64,000 nucleotides of DNA from CBDCYN01 sp965224205. Lineage in GTDB: Bacteria; Planctomycetota; Phycisphaerae; Phycisphaerales; Phycisphaeraceae. Positions 55,942 through 64,000 of the stretch are shown one piece after another. The notes below the pieces were generated by a model. That model did no database searches. It was not told where the DNA came from and saw only the letters and a list, made by a program, of their open reading frames with translations. A program made the translations under genes and the position numbers. The stretch's first letter is position 1. Each line of letters starts with the position of its first letter. The stretch spans positions 14,617-78,616 of the forward strand of contig CBDCYN010000020.1 in NCBI GenBank assembly GCA_965224205.1, in the 5' to 3' direction.

Positions 55942-56612
55942 TGAACACGTATCCTTATAAAAAGATCAGTCTATCCACAGGGCTTAGAAGCCGAGCCAGC
56001 TTATTCCTTCTACGTACACCCGCTAACCATTTGACGCCACCCTCAGACTAACGCTACGATAGAAAAAATGTACGAATTGGGAATGCTCATCGGGTGTGTG
56101 ACCATCGATCGATTGAAATCATGACCTGGTTGATCCGGTTTCGTTCGGCCGCCAAGGCGCCATGTTGCACCTTTACGGATTGAGACGACCGAGTGATTCT
56201 AGTAAACATTTTTACAAAAGTTAGCGTCATTTTCCGGTTTCGGTTTCACTAGGGTCTGACGTAACGCCCTAGCGGTATACAACAATAACCGGCACAGGCC
56301 AGGCGGTGCTCGCCTTGGGCTAAGGCCGTTCAGCTCGACGACTCGGGTTTCGGGTAGTCGACCGTCTCGATGACAGACGGGATAGATTGACGATGCCAGT
56401 TTTTTTGGATTCAACACGACGATTCGTTGCGACGACGGCGCGGGTTCGAGCAGAGCGCCGCTGTGGGTTATCCCCGACCGTTTATGGCTCATTCACGTTT
56501 CCCCGTGCCGGGGCAGGTCGCCGACGGCGACGCGGGGGTACGTATCCTTACGGCAGTCCAACGATCGTTCCATCGTCCATCGTCCGCTGACGGCCTTGAT
56601 TTTAGAATTAAG
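55942..56612. other. Gene-free divergent region
   Basis: About 670 bases between two divergent genes. Frames here are short and have no ribosome sites or recognisable sequence. The promoter for rny must lie here or just downstream; I could not fix it. Confidence 0.45.
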
Positions 56613-56699
56613 CCCACAGCGCTGCCCGGAGCTGCCGCAGGCGGGTGGCGCCTGGGGCTGTGGCCCGTGCCCGCTGAACCTGGCTCCGGGTGTTTTTTT
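56613..56699 (+). promoter_or_regulatory. Structured leader with terminator (possible attenuator) before rny
   Basis: CCCGGAGC (56625-56632) pairs perfectly with GCTCCGGG (56683-56690), enclosing GCGGG/CCCGC and a GGGC-TGTG-GCCC hairpin. Seven Ts follow at 56693-56699. Just upstream, CCACAGC (56614-56620) can instead pair with GCTGTGG (56657-56663) inside the terminator, which would prevent the stem. Transcription would stop 32 nt before the rny start, so this could control it. Alternatively it is the 3' end of a small RNA. Confidence 0.6.
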
Positions 56700-56731
56700 A
56701 ACGCCGGACCGTAAGAAAGGGGTGTGGCCCA

Positions 56732-58354
56732 GTGGACAAGACCTTCTTTGTCGCACAGATCTTTTCAGCGTCCGCCTTGATCATCGGGTTAGTCGGGGTC
56801 GCCTTAGGGATCACAATGACCCTGATCCTGGGCAAGGCCCTTGGGCGCCAGGCCCTGCTCGACGCCAAACGCCAGGCCGACCAGATCCGACGCCAAGCTG
56901 ATAGCGACGCCGCCACCCTCAAGAAGCAGGCCGAGCTCGACGCCCGAAACGAGCTAGCCAAGCGGCGCGAGGAATACGACCAGCAGATCGCTAATACCCG
57001 CAACGAGCTCAAGGAAACCGAACGCCGGCTGATCAAGCGGGAAGACAACCTCGACCGTAAACTCGACACCCTCACGACCAAAGAGCGTTTCCTCGACGAT
57101 CTCGATAAAAACATCAAAGAACGTGAACAGACCGTCGCGTCACGACAGGCCAAGCTCGACGAGCTTACCGAAAAATACAACCACCTCGTCGAAAACGCGG
57201 CCCAGGAGCAGAAGCAGACCCTGCTGCGCATCAGCAACCTATCTGAGGACGACGCCCGTCGCGAGGCGCTGCGCGTTATGGAGAAAGAGGTCCAGCACGA
57301 AGCCGCCCAGCTGATCAAGCGCGAGATGGAGCGGGCCGAGGAACACGCCAAGGAGCATGCACTCAAGGTCACCCTCCAAGCGATGCAGCGGTATGCCTCC
57401 GAACACACCGCCGACAACGCGGTCACCGTCGTGCACATCCCCAGCGACGATATGAAGGGCCGCGTCATCGGCCGCGAGGGCCGCAACATCCGCGCCTTTG
57501 AAAAGGCCTCCGGCGCGGACGTCATCGTCGATGATACCCCTGGCGTCGTTGTGATCTCCTGCTTCGACCCCGTCCGCCGCGCCATCGCCGCCGAGGCGTT
57601 GCAAAAGCTCATCGACGACGGGCGGATCCATCCGTCGCGCATCGAGGAAGTCGTCGAGCAGCTCCAGAAAGAGGTCGAGCAGCGGATCGTCAAATTTGGG
57701 CGTGACGCCGCGATCGAGGCCAACATCCAGGGCCTGAACCCGAAGATCTCCGAGCTGATGGGCCGGCTGCACTACCGCACCAGCTACGGGCAGAACATCC
57801 TCCGCCACTCGATCGAGCTGGCGTACCTGTGTCAGGTCATCGCCGACGAGCTGGGCCTTGACGGCGCGATCGCCCGCCGCTGCGGGTACCTCCACGACAT
57901 CGGCAAGGCCCTGGACCACGAACTCGAGGGCAGCCACCCCCAGATCGGCATGGACTTCTGCCGCAAGTTCGGCGAAGACGAGATCGTCCTTAACGCCATC
58001 GGCGGCCACCACAACGACATCCCCGCGATCTCGCCGTACACCGCCATCGTCATGGCCGCCGACGCCATCAGCGGCGCCCGCCCCGGCGCCCGACGCGAGA
58101 CCCTCGAAAAATACGTCAAGCGGCTCGAGCAGCTCGAAACGATCGCCACCGACATCAACGGCGTAAGACAGGCGTTCGCCATACAAGCCGGGCGCGAGGT
58201 GCGCGTGATCGTCGACCCGGATCAGATCGACGACGGCAACTGCCTGTGCATCGCCCGCGACATCGCCAAACGCGTCAGCGACGAGATGACCTTCCCCGGG
58301 GAGATCAAGGTGACCGTCCTGCGCGAGATGCGCACCGTCGAGTACGCCCGGTAG
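56732..58354 (+). CDS. rny: Ribonuclease Y
   Basis: A 540-residue protein starting at the GTG at 56732, 9 nt after AAGGGG. An N-terminal membrane helix (about 6-33) is followed by a long coiled coil (about 40-195, RQADQIRRQADSD and similar), a KH domain (VVHIPSDDMKGRVIGREGRN, with GREG) and an HD domain (ILRHSIELAYL, GYLHDIGKALDHE). All metal-binding residues are visible. It makes the initiating cuts in mRNA decay at the inner membrane. The length and order are normal. It is a single gene, followed by a GC hairpin. Confidence 0.95.
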   Translation: MDKTFFVAQIFSASALIIGLVGVALGITMTLILGKALGRQALLDAKRQADQIRRQADSDAATLKKQAELDARNELAKRREEYDQQIANTRNELKETERRLIKREDNLDRKLDTLTTKERFLDDLDKNIKEREQTVASRQAKLDELTEKYNHLVENAAQEQKQTLLRISNLSEDDARREALRVMEKEVQHEAAQLIKREMERAEEHAKEHALKVTLQAMQRYASEHTADNAVTVVHIPSDDMKGRVIGREGRNIRAFEKASGADVIVDDTPGVVVISCFDPVRRAIAAEALQKLIDDGRIHPSRIEEVVEQLQKEVEQRIVKFGRDAAIEANIQGLNPKISELMGRLHYRTSYGQNILRHSIELAYLCQVIADELGLDGAIARRCGYLHDIGKALDHELEGSHPQIGMDFCRKFGEDEIVLNAIGGHHNDIPAISPYTAIVMAADAISGARPGARRETLEKYVKRLEQLETIATDINGVRQAFAIQAGREVRVIVDPDQIDDGNCLCIARDIAKRVSDEMTFPGEIKVTVLREMRTVEYAR

Positions 58355-58360
58355 CATCTT

Positions 58361-58391
58361 GCTTACCCCCTGTCCCGGACAGGGGGTAAGC
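58361..58391. terminator. Perfect 13-bp hairpin after rny
   Basis: GCTTACCCCCTGT (58361-58373) and ACAGGGGGTAAGC (58379-58391) with a 5-nt loop, 6 nt after the rny stop. There is no T-run, so it may be a weak or factor-dependent terminator, an mRNA-stabilising stem or a palindromic repeat. Confidence 0.6.
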
Positions 58392-58605
58392 CGACCGGGA
58401 ACGAAGACAGAGCAAACCGCGCCACCATTCAAACCCGTGTTACACCCCCATCATTCCTGACCAATCCCCACAAATAGTCCAAAAGGACGATTAAGTGACC
58501 GGCTGCCTTCGACGATGAAGCCTAAGTCACGGTCAACGTGTGCTCTTGGGGTGGGCCATGAGCCGGCGTGCGTAACGTCGGGGCAAACTTTTTGGAGATA
58601 CCTAT

Positions 58606-59094
58606 ATGAAGCGTCCCATACACAAACATCGTCGCGTGCTCCGCGGGGGTTTTAGCCTTGTCGAGCTGGTGATCGTGGTGGTTATCATCGCGATTATCGG
58701 GGCGATCGCCGTGCCAAGGATGAGCCGTGGGTCCAAGGGCGCCGCCGACTCAGCCCTGGTGGCCAACCTCGCGGTCCTCCGCAACGCCATCGAGATGTAC
58801 GCCGCCGAGCACAACGGCCTGTACCCGACCCTGGCCGATATCGAAGCCCAGCTCACCACGTACACCGATATCGATGGCACCGACAGCGCCACGAAAACAT
58901 CCACCGCCATCTACGGCCCGTATCTAAGGGCGATCCCCAAGCAGACGGTCGGCCCGGAGAAGGGCGAAACCGCATTCACCGCGACGGCCGGGACGGCCAA
59001 CTTCGGGTGGGTGTACACCGCCTCGACCGGGGTCGTGACCGCCAACACCACGACCCAAACCGACGACGCGGGCACGCTCTACAACACCTATTAA
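58606..59094 (+). CDS. Type II secretion-like major pseudopilin (GspG type)
   Basis: A 162-residue protein; GGAG at 58594-58597 is 8 nt before the ATG. A basic leader ends in GG before FSLVELVIVVVIIAIIGAIAVP, the prepilin cleavage site with the conserved Glu at +5. The domain after it has NLAVLRNAIEMYAAEHNGLYP, typical of GspG-like and planctomycete prepilins. It is followed by an intrinsic terminator and then minor pseudopilin genes. The assembly ATPase, platform and secretin genes are not in the window. Confidence 0.85.
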   Translation: MKRPIHKHRRVLRGGFSLVELVIVVVIIAIIGAIAVPRMSRGSKGAADSALVANLAVLRNAIEMYAAEHNGLYPTLADIEAQLTTYTDIDGTDSATKTSTAIYGPYLRAIPKQTVGPEKGETAFTATAGTANFGWVYTASTGVVTANTTTQTDDAGTLYNTY

Positions 59095-59187
59095 CCCGAC
59101 GCGGGGGGTGATCGATACAAGAAGATTAGCTGGGGCGGTTGGGCCGCGACGGCTTCTCATACGAGCCAGATGCGGATCGAGAATCTC

Positions 59188-59238
59188 GCCGTCGGGTCAA
59201 CCCCCGTCAAGGGGGCCCCGGACGGCGTTTTTTCTTTT
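59188..59238 (+). terminator. Intrinsic terminator after the major pseudopilin gene
   Basis: GCCGTC (59188-59193) pairs with GACGGC (59221-59226), with a CCCCC/GGGGG inner stem, then TTTTTTCTTTT. It would keep the major pseudopilin transcript more abundant than those of the minor ones downstream. Confidence 0.8.
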
Positions 59239-59270
59239 ACGGGGCATCACGCCCCGACGGGCTTACAACC

Positions 59271-59756
59271 ATGCCTAGGGTGACGCAGCTTGGTCATCGT
59301 GACATGTCGGCTCATGGCTTTAGCCTCTTCGAGCTGGTGGTGGCGATGGTGGTCGTCGCGGCGCTGGCCGGTATGGCCGGGCCCCGCTTCCATCACTCGC
59401 TGATGCGGTACCGCGTCGACCGTGCCGCCACGAAGCTGGTCTCGGACTTCGCGCTGCTGCGTACGGAGGTACGGGCGATGGGCGATAGCCGGTCGATGGG
59501 TTTTAACGTAAGCACCGACCAATACGGCATAGCAAAGATGGACTCGCTCGATCGAAGGTCAGAGATCTACCTGATAGATCTAGCCGAGGCGCCGTATCAC
59601 GTCGATATCGTCTCGGTCGATTTTGGCGGGGATACCAGCGTCACCTTCAATGCCTACGGCGTCCCGGATAGCGGAGGCACCGTCGAGCTCCAGGCCGGAG
59701 GCTTCGTGAAAAAAATCGTCCTCGACGCCGACACCGCCCGGGCGTACATCGAATGA
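59271..59756 (+). CDS. Minor pseudopilin (GspH type)
   Basis: A 161-residue protein from the ATG at 59271; the longer frame from 59139 runs through the terminator and is not used, and the ATG at 59304 is an alternative. The prepilin site is GFSLFELVVAMVVVAALAGMAGP with Glu at +5. The rest is a beta-rich GspH-like domain (KLVSDFALLRTEVRAMGDS, SVTFNAYGVPDSGGTVEL). Its stop overlaps the next start (ATGA), so the two are coupled. Confidence 0.78.
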   Translation: MPRVTQLGHRDMSAHGFSLFELVVAMVVVAALAGMAGPRFHHSLMRYRVDRAATKLVSDFALLRTEVRAMGDSRSMGFNVSTDQYGIAKMDSLDRRSEIYLIDLAEAPYHVDIVSVDFGGDTSVTFNAYGVPDSGGTVELQAGGFVKKIVLDADTARAYIE

Positions 59757-61507
59757 GCGGCTCTAGAACCCAACCTCGCGTTACTGGGCAGGGTCAGCGC
59801 TGCCCCCGTGCCTCCCCACGAGCCGCGGCCGTGAGGGAACGGTCTGGTGTTCGACGTACACTGGGGACCGCTCCCTCGCGGTCGCGGCTCGTTGGATCTG
59901 GTCTGACCCTCGTCGAGGTCGTCCTGTCATCGGCGATCCTGTCACTGGTCATGGCCGCGATGATGTCGGCGATCCTGCTGGCCCAGCGCGGGATCGACGA
60001 CGGGTCGAGCCTGACGGCTAAAACGGTTTCTGGTCGGCAGGCCCTCGACGAGATCACCGCCGACCTGAGATTGGCCACGGCCGTCACCGAAGCGACCGCC
60101 ACGGCCGTGACCTTCACCGTCCCCGACCGCACCGGCGACGACGTGGCCGAGACGATCCGCTACGCCTGGTCCGGGACCGCCGGGGATCCGGTGACCCGCA
60201 CGTTCAACGGCGTGACCGTGGACTTCGTCGACGACGTGCATCAGTTGGATCTGACCTATCTGATTAGGACGATCGAAGCAGGGGCCGATTATTCAGGAAC
60301 GCCGGGTATCGCGGTCGACAATCTCATCATTTGTCAGGGCAACGCGGTCATTGATAGCTATAATTCTTCTGTCGCCCCCTATACCAGTGTCGACGCGGGT
60401 TCTTCCGCGGTGATCTCCACCAACGCGATCGCTAGCGGTAGCCTAAGCGTCACCGTCAACGCAGTCGTTCATGGCGACGCGTACGTAGGCCCCAGCGGCA
60501 ACCCCAACACGGCGATCTACACCTCAGGCAATGGGGAGATTACCGGCACGACCGGCACGCTTGACGCGGAAGTGCCCATGCCTTCACCAACCGCGCCGAG
60601 CTTAGGCTCTAGCGTCGGCGATGTGCGTTATGAGTCCGGCACTACCACGCTCAGCAGCGATCTGCACTGCGACAAGCTCGAAATCAGGGACGCGATTTTG
60701 AAGATCAACGGTGAAGTGAACATTGTCTGTGAAGATGAGTTCCGCATTGATGGCAACGGCCAAATTCAAATCCCAACAGGCTCCTTATTACACCTGTATG
60801 CGAAAGACCGGGTACGGATAAGAGACAATGCCTTGGTGAACGCCACCAATGGCGACCCATCGAATTTTCGCCTGTACAGCCTATCCACCGGTGTAGATAT
60901 GGAGTTCGAGGGTAATTCCAAAACGCACGCCATTATTCAATCGCCGCATGTCCGGTTATCGATGCTCGATGCACAGGCTTACGGGACGTTCCTGGGTTAC
61001 GAGCTGGCGCTCGACGGGAATGCACAGTTTCATGTCGACTTGGCCGAGGTGAATGAAATACAGTTCGGCCTTGAAACCCCGGGGTCAGGCAGCCAGGACT
61101 CGGTCACCAGCCGCATCCGCTGCACCCAGGCCACGCTTAACAAAGACGCGACCATCACCGAGATCGTTGCGTACATTCGTGGGCCGATCGGAGAGGCGGT
61201 GCGGTTCGGCATTTACAGCGACTCGGGCGGTGAGCCGGGAACCAAAATCGTTGAGACCGAACTCGACAAACTCACCGTCAGCACCGCCCACTGGCACACG
61301 ATCGACATCACGCCCACCGACCTGTCGGCCGGGACGTACTGGCTGGCGATCAGCTTCTCGAACACCAGCATGTATTACTACTACACCAGCGGCGGTCAGA
61401 CCCGCCATAAATACAGCGACACCCCGGCGCTGCCGTCGAGTTGGGGCGTGTCGGACTTCTACCCGACCTGGACGTTTAGCATCTACGGCCTCGGCAAGGC
61501 CAAATAA
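59753..61507 (+). CDS. Large pseudopilin (GspJ-like N-terminus with big exposed domain)
   Basis: A 584-residue protein whose ATG overlaps the previous stop (ATGA). The prepilin segment GLTLVEVVLSSAILSLVMAA starts near residue 50, giving an unusually long leader because an inverted repeat (59818-59892) lies in it. A GTG at 59831 would shorten the leader. Residues about 80-170 resemble GspJ (GRQALDEITADLRLATAVTE). Residues about 190-440 are a repeat-rich beta domain (SLSVTVNAVVHGDAYVGPSG, TTLSSDLHCDKLEI, VNIVCEDEFRIDGNGQI). The last 140 residues form a separate beta-sandwich-like module (FGIYSDSGGEPG, LSAGTYWLAISFS). GspJ is normally about 200 residues, so the exposed part is a large addition, probably a tip adhesin. 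Confidence 0.72.
   Translation: MSGSRTQPRVTGQGQRCPRASPRAAAVRERSGVRRTLGTAPSRSRLVGSGLTLVEVVLSSAILSLVMAAMMSAILLAQRGIDDGSSLTAKTVSGRQALDEITADLRLATAVTEATATAVTFTVPDRTGDDVAETIRYAWSGTAGDPVTRTFNGVTVDFVDDVHQLDLTYLIRTIEAGADYSGTPGIAVDNLIICQGNAVIDSYNSSVAPYTSVDAGSSAVISTNAIASGSLSVTVNAVVHGDAYVGPSGNPNTAIYTSGNGEITGTTGTLDAEVPMPSPTAPSLGSSVGDVRYESGTTTLSSDLHCDKLEIRDAILKINGEVNIVCEDEFRIDGNGQIQIPTGSLLHLYAKDRVRIRDNALVNATNGDPSNFRLYSLSTGVDMEFEGNSKTHAIIQSPHVRLSMLDAQAYGTFLGYELALDGNAQFHVDLAEVNEIQFGLETPGSGSQDSVTSRIRCTQATLNKDATITEIVAYIRGPIGEAVRFGIYSDSGGEPGTKIVETELDKLTVSTAHWHTIDITPTDLSAGTYWLAISFSNTSMYYYYTSGGQTRHKYSDTPALPSSWGVSDFYPTWTFSIYGLGKAK
59818..59892. repeat. 27-nt inverted repeat inside a coding leader
   Basis: The arms at 59818-59844 (ACGAGCCGCGGCCGTGAGGG and on) and 59866-59892 match except at three positions. 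A half copy is at 26445-26469. It is in frame within the prepilin leader, so it is translated if the upstream ATG is used. Confidence 0.75.
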
Positions 61508-61542
61508 GGTCAAGCAGCCCAAGGCCAAATAGCGGAGAATCG

Positions 61543-62208
61543 TTGTTGCGTCACATCGTGTCACACACCGACTCTGAGGGATCATCGGGCGGCTTCACCC
61601 TCATCGAGGCGGTGATCTCGATGGTCATCGTGGCGGTGATGCTCGCCGCGGCGCTGAGCACGCTGGGCTCGGCGGCCAAGAACCGTCAGCTCCAGGCCCA
61701 GCTCCAAATCGGCCCGGCCCTGGCGCATGACCTGATGGCCCAGATCCTCCAGGCGCCGTACGAGGAGCCCGACGACACGCCGGTCCTGGGCATCGAAGGC
61801 GCCGAAGACGACGCGAGCCGCGCCGATTTCGATGATGTCGACGACTACCGGGGATGGTCGGCGTCACCGCCCGAAACCACGGACGGCGGGTTCGTGCCCA
61901 ACGCCGATGGGTGGACCCGGTCGGTCGCCGTCGATCATGTCTCGGTTTCCAACCCAACCACCGTGTCCGCAACCGACACCGGTTTGAAGCGGATCACTGT
62001 GACGGTGACCGACCCCCAAGGCAAAACCACGACCTTAACAGCGTTGCGCTCACGATACGGGGCGTATGATCAGGTCCCAGCGGTCGATACCACGATTATT
62101 TCCGCAGTGGACATCCAATTACAGGTCAGCGATGACACGAGCACGCTGCTGACCTCCGGAACAAGTCTGCTCAACTGGCCCGCGCCGCCGGCTTTTTTTA
62201 TCCCTTAG
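61543..62208 (+). CDS. Minor pseudopilin (GspI-like)
   Basis: A 221-residue protein from a TTG at 61543 (or the next TTG, 61546); GGAG at 61533-61536 supports this start. The prepilin site is GGFTLIEAVISMVIVAVMLAAAL with Glu at +5. It is followed by ALAHDLMAQILQAPYEEPDD, similar to the GspI/PilV layout, and an acidic beta-rich domain. It lies 35 nt after the large pseudopilin gene. Confidence 0.75.
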   Translation: MLRHIVSHTDSEGSSGGFTLIEAVISMVIVAVMLAAALSTLGSAAKNRQLQAQLQIGPALAHDLMAQILQAPYEEPDDTPVLGIEGAEDDASRADFDDVDDYRGWSASPPETTDGGFVPNADGWTRSVAVDHVSVSNPTTVSATDTGLKRITVTVTDPQGKTTTLTALRSRYGAYDQVPAVDTTIISAVDIQLQVSDDTSTLLTSGTSLLNWPAPPAFFIP

Positions 62209-62224
62209 TCTGACATCGACAGAC

Positions 62225-62695
62225 ATGCCTGCTAAACGAATAAATCCATCACGATACTCTGCTAGCCGCCGAGGCACCGCCTACGTCATGGTCCTGGTCG
62301 TGTCCCTGATCGTCATGGTCGTGGGCGTCACGTCGGTGGCGATCGCCAGGATCCAGACCCGGCAATCCGTACGCGCCAACGACTGGGCCGAGGCGCAGGC
62401 GCTGGCGTTCTCGGCGATCGAGCAGGCGATGAGCGTACTGAACTCTGGCGAAGAATGGCGTAAGATTTATTCGCACGGAACGATCGCCCAGACCCATTCC
62501 CTGGGCAACGGGCAGTATAGCTGGGGGCTCTACGACAACGTCGACGGCGACCTTTCCGATAGCGATACCGACTCGATCACGATCCGCGCCATGGGCAAAG
62601 TCGGCCGTGCTTCTTACTCCCTCAGGGTCGACGTTACCCCCACCGCGACCACCGCGGCCATCGACACGGGCACGTGGAAGCAGGTGGTGAAATAA
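62225..62695 (+). CDS. PilX/GspK-like minor pilin-type protein
   Basis: A 156-residue protein. RRGTAYVMVLVVSLIVMVVG near the start is the PilX/GspK-like N-terminus, which has Gly-Thr and no Glu at +5. Then ANDWAEAQALAFSAIEQAMS and a small beta domain. It is the last gene of the pseudopilin operon, 16 nt after the previous gene, and much shorter than true GspK (about 300 residues). Confidence 0.68.
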   Translation: MPAKRINPSRYSASRRGTAYVMVLVVSLIVMVVGVTSVAIARIQTRQSVRANDWAEAQALAFSAIEQAMSVLNSGEEWRKIYSHGTIAQTHSLGNGQYSWGLYDNVDGDLSDSDTDSITIRAMGKVGRASYSLRVDVTPTATTAAIDTGTWKQVVK

Positions 62696-62728
62696 CCACT
62701 GACGCTGCCCCTGATGCCCATCTGCCCA

Positions 62729-63439
62729 TCAAAGGTTTTCAAGCACCCGATCGATCAACCCTGGGGGGGCGCCGACATCCGCGATGTGTACCCGACCCGT
62801 GTATGGCCGGGCGGCGGGGTTGGTGAAGCCCGATTTGCTGGCCACGAACGTGACCGTCGCGTCGGCGCGGACCGTGGCATTGGATGGTAGACCGGTGTCG
62901 CAATCCAATCCGGACGGGACGTCGATGGCTAGGATCCACGTCCCGTATTTTGTTTTCACCCCATTGACCGCAGTGATCACCGCGGCGGGGTGGTCACGCA
63001 CGGCCCCTTGAAAACCGGTCCCTAATAGTGCGTCAACGAGGACCGGTGCACGCCCCCAGGATGTGGCGGTGTCGAGTAGCTGCGTCTGGGTCGTGATCGG
63101 CTCGATGAGCATCCTCATCTTCTCACAGATCCGGTGGTGGACCGCTGCATCGCCGCTCAGCGTGGCCGGGTCGGTTATGGCGTAGATCTTGACCTCCACG
63201 CCGCGGTTATGGAGATGCCGGGCAATGACGTACCCATCGCCCCCGTTGTTGCCGCCGCCGCAGACGACCGACACTGTGCCGAGCTGGCCTGTCTGGGCGG
63301 ACCGTTCTTCGAGCCTTTGCAGGACGATCCCCGCCGCGTTGCGGCCGGCGTTTTCCATCAGCACGACGCCGGGGATCCCCAGCTCCTGGATCGCGAGGCG
63401 GTCGACTTCACGGACTTGCTGTCGAGTCAGGGTAACCAT
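62729..63439 (-). CDS. nnrE: NAD(P)H-hydrate epimerase
   Basis: A 236-residue protein of the YjeF N-terminal family, from the ATG at 63439; the frame runs further upstream into the repeat element without support. Motifs are QVREVDRLAIQELGIPGVVLMENAG, CGGGNNGGDGYVIARHLHN (nucleotide loop), DALLGTGFQGAV and AIDVPSGLDCDTG. It converts R-NAD(P)HX to the S form for repair. The kinase half (NnrD) is not fused and not seen. The C-terminus is complete. Confidence 0.92.
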   Translation of the reverse strand: MVTLTRQQVREVDRLAIQELGIPGVVLMENAGRNAAGIVLQRLEERSAQTGQLGTVSVVCGGGNNGGDGYVIARHLHNRGVEVKIYAITDPATLSGDAAVHHRICEKMRMLIEPITTQTQLLDTATSWGRAPVLVDALLGTGFQGAVRDHPAAVITAVNGVKTKYGTWILAIDVPSGLDCDTGLPSNATVRADATVTFVASKSGFTNPAARPYTGRVHIADVGAPPGLIDRVLENL

Positions 63440-63520
63440 CAACCGCCTATGACGCCGTCGATAGGGTTCAAGATCAAGGTGCAGCCCACCCACTGGGGAC
63501 GACGCCCAGGGTATATATAT

Positions 63521-63628
63521 ACGCATCGCGTATCAAAGTACCGCGTCGGAGACGTACAGGACACCGAGAATTTCCCTGCCGCGTACACGAGTGATGCGGC
63601 AATTTCATCCGGGATGGGTATATGATCG
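63521..63628 (-). repeat. ~110-nt repeat element, copy C
   Basis: The plus strand begins with the perfect inverted repeat ATACGC-ATC-GCGTAT, has TTTCCCTGCCGCGTACAC in the middle and ends AATTTCATCCGGGATGGG then TATATGATC. It lies in the 207-nt gap upstream of nnrE, also upstream of a divergent gene, and the ~82-nt spacing between conserved ends equals that of copies A and B. Confidence 0.65.
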
Positions 63629-63646
63629 CGGGTTGCCGGAAAGGTC

Positions 63647-64000
63647 GTGGGGGCACACAATGACGCCGTGCGTATCGAGGTACAAACCGCAGGCGGGGAA
63701 CACCTGGGCCGGGTCGATATCGATCCCAAGGATCGTGTTGCCCCAGCTCGGGTCGACGCGACGATGCGGCGGCAGATCCAGCTCAACTGGCAAGGCACCT
63801 TCGACGAACGGGGGCACCTCAAGCGGTGCGCGGTGTGCGGGTGCCGAGAGCTGTTTGTTCGCAAAGATTTCCCGCAGGGGTTGGGGTTGCTCATGGTCGT
63901 GCTGGCCGCGACCACGGCCTTGGCATTGTTCGCGCTGGGGCATGTGCTTTGGGGCTGGTCGGTGCTGATCGGCTTCGCGGCGGTCGATGCGGTGGTCTGG
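63647..64000 (+). CDS. Zinc-ribbon membrane protein, partial at window end
   Basis: An open frame from a GTG at 63647 (after GGAAAGG, rather close) to the window edge, 118 codons. It contains RRQIQLNWQGTFDERGHLKR, then a two-Cys knuckle CAVCGC, ELFVRKDFPQGLG and two predicted membrane helices (LLMVVLAATTALALFALGH; WSVLIGFAAVDAVVW). The combination of a small Cys cluster and RKDFP followed by helices suggests a conserved planctomycete membrane protein of unknown role. The true start may be downstream. Confidence 0.6.
   Translation, partial: MGAHNDAVRIEVQTAGGEHLGRVDIDPKDRVAPARVDATMRRQIQLNWQGTFDERGHLKRCAVCGCRELFVRKDFPQGLGLLMVVLAATTALALFALGHVLWGWSVLIGFAAVDAVVW

Noticed and set aside
56199..56492. 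97-codon minus-strand frame upstream of rny
   Set aside because: No ribosome site, no domain, and it ends in AT-rich intergenic DNA; probably chance.
56613..56699. SRP (4.5S) RNA or 6S RNA for the structured leader
   Set aside because: The SRP GGAAGG/AGCAGCC loop signature is absent and the length and open bubble of 6S RNA are not met; a terminator/attenuator explains it better.
57239..58432. 397-codon minus-strand frame opposite rny
   Set aside because: Shadow of RNase Y, whose domains are all recognisable on the plus strand.

Overview
The window is high-GC DNA that reads as a planctomycete, most likely class Phycisphaerae. The reasons are a divergent ECF-type sigma factor / WD40 Ser-Thr kinase pair, PEP-CTERM exported proteins, an LpxC-FabZ fusion within a lipid A gene cluster, and long GC-rich palindromic intergenic repeats. 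The assignment is inferred from gene content. No rRNA, tRNA or CRISPR array was found.

Layout. 0.25-8 kb: a secreted TPR-CHAT protease-like protein and a membrane WD40 kinase on the minus strand, with a sigma factor divergent to the kinase. 8-10 kb: a two-gene overlapping operon (LbH acyltransferase, phenylacetate-CoA ligase-like enzyme). 10.4-17.8 kb, plus strand: a PEP-CTERM beta-propeller protein, then skp/ompH, lpxD, lpxC-fabZ, lpxA and a glycosyltransferase fused to an acetyltransferase, i.e. outer-membrane lipid A and surface sugar synthesis. 18.1-25 kb: a transposon graveyard with a frameshifted IS21, a truncated IS630, an IS256, and a second IS630 split by an IS481 with a visible 7-bp target duplication. 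It abuts the 3' stump of a PIN-domain toxin gene. 25-28.2 kb: a PEP-CTERM protein, an AT-rich patch, a transposase remnant and two poorly understood genes.

28.4-39.8 kb, minus strand: a type VI secretion block transcribed tssA, tssB, tssC, hcp, tagJ, tssE, tssF, tssG, clpV. VgrG/PAAR, TssK and the TssJLM membrane complex are absent from the window. 40-53.9 kb, same strand: a two-partner secretion pair, TpsB followed by a giant TpsA adhesin (about 3846 residues when a one-base shift in a nine-G tract is repaired). 54-56 kb: a GT39-like membrane glycosyltransferase. 56.7-62.7 kb, plus strand: RNase Y preceded by a structured leader with a terminator, then a pseudopilin operon with an unusually large GspJ-like member. 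62.7-64 kb: NnrE and the start of a membrane protein with a zinc ribbon.

The most interesting signals are a previously unnamed ~110-nt element repeated three times upstream of minus-strand genes with fixed internal spacing; the sigma/kinase/secreted-CHAT module; the contiguous TPS + T6SS surface block with a possibly phase-variable adhesin; and a candidate attenuator upstream of rny. Several frames break at short homopolymers, so real decay, phase variation and assembly error all have to be considered.
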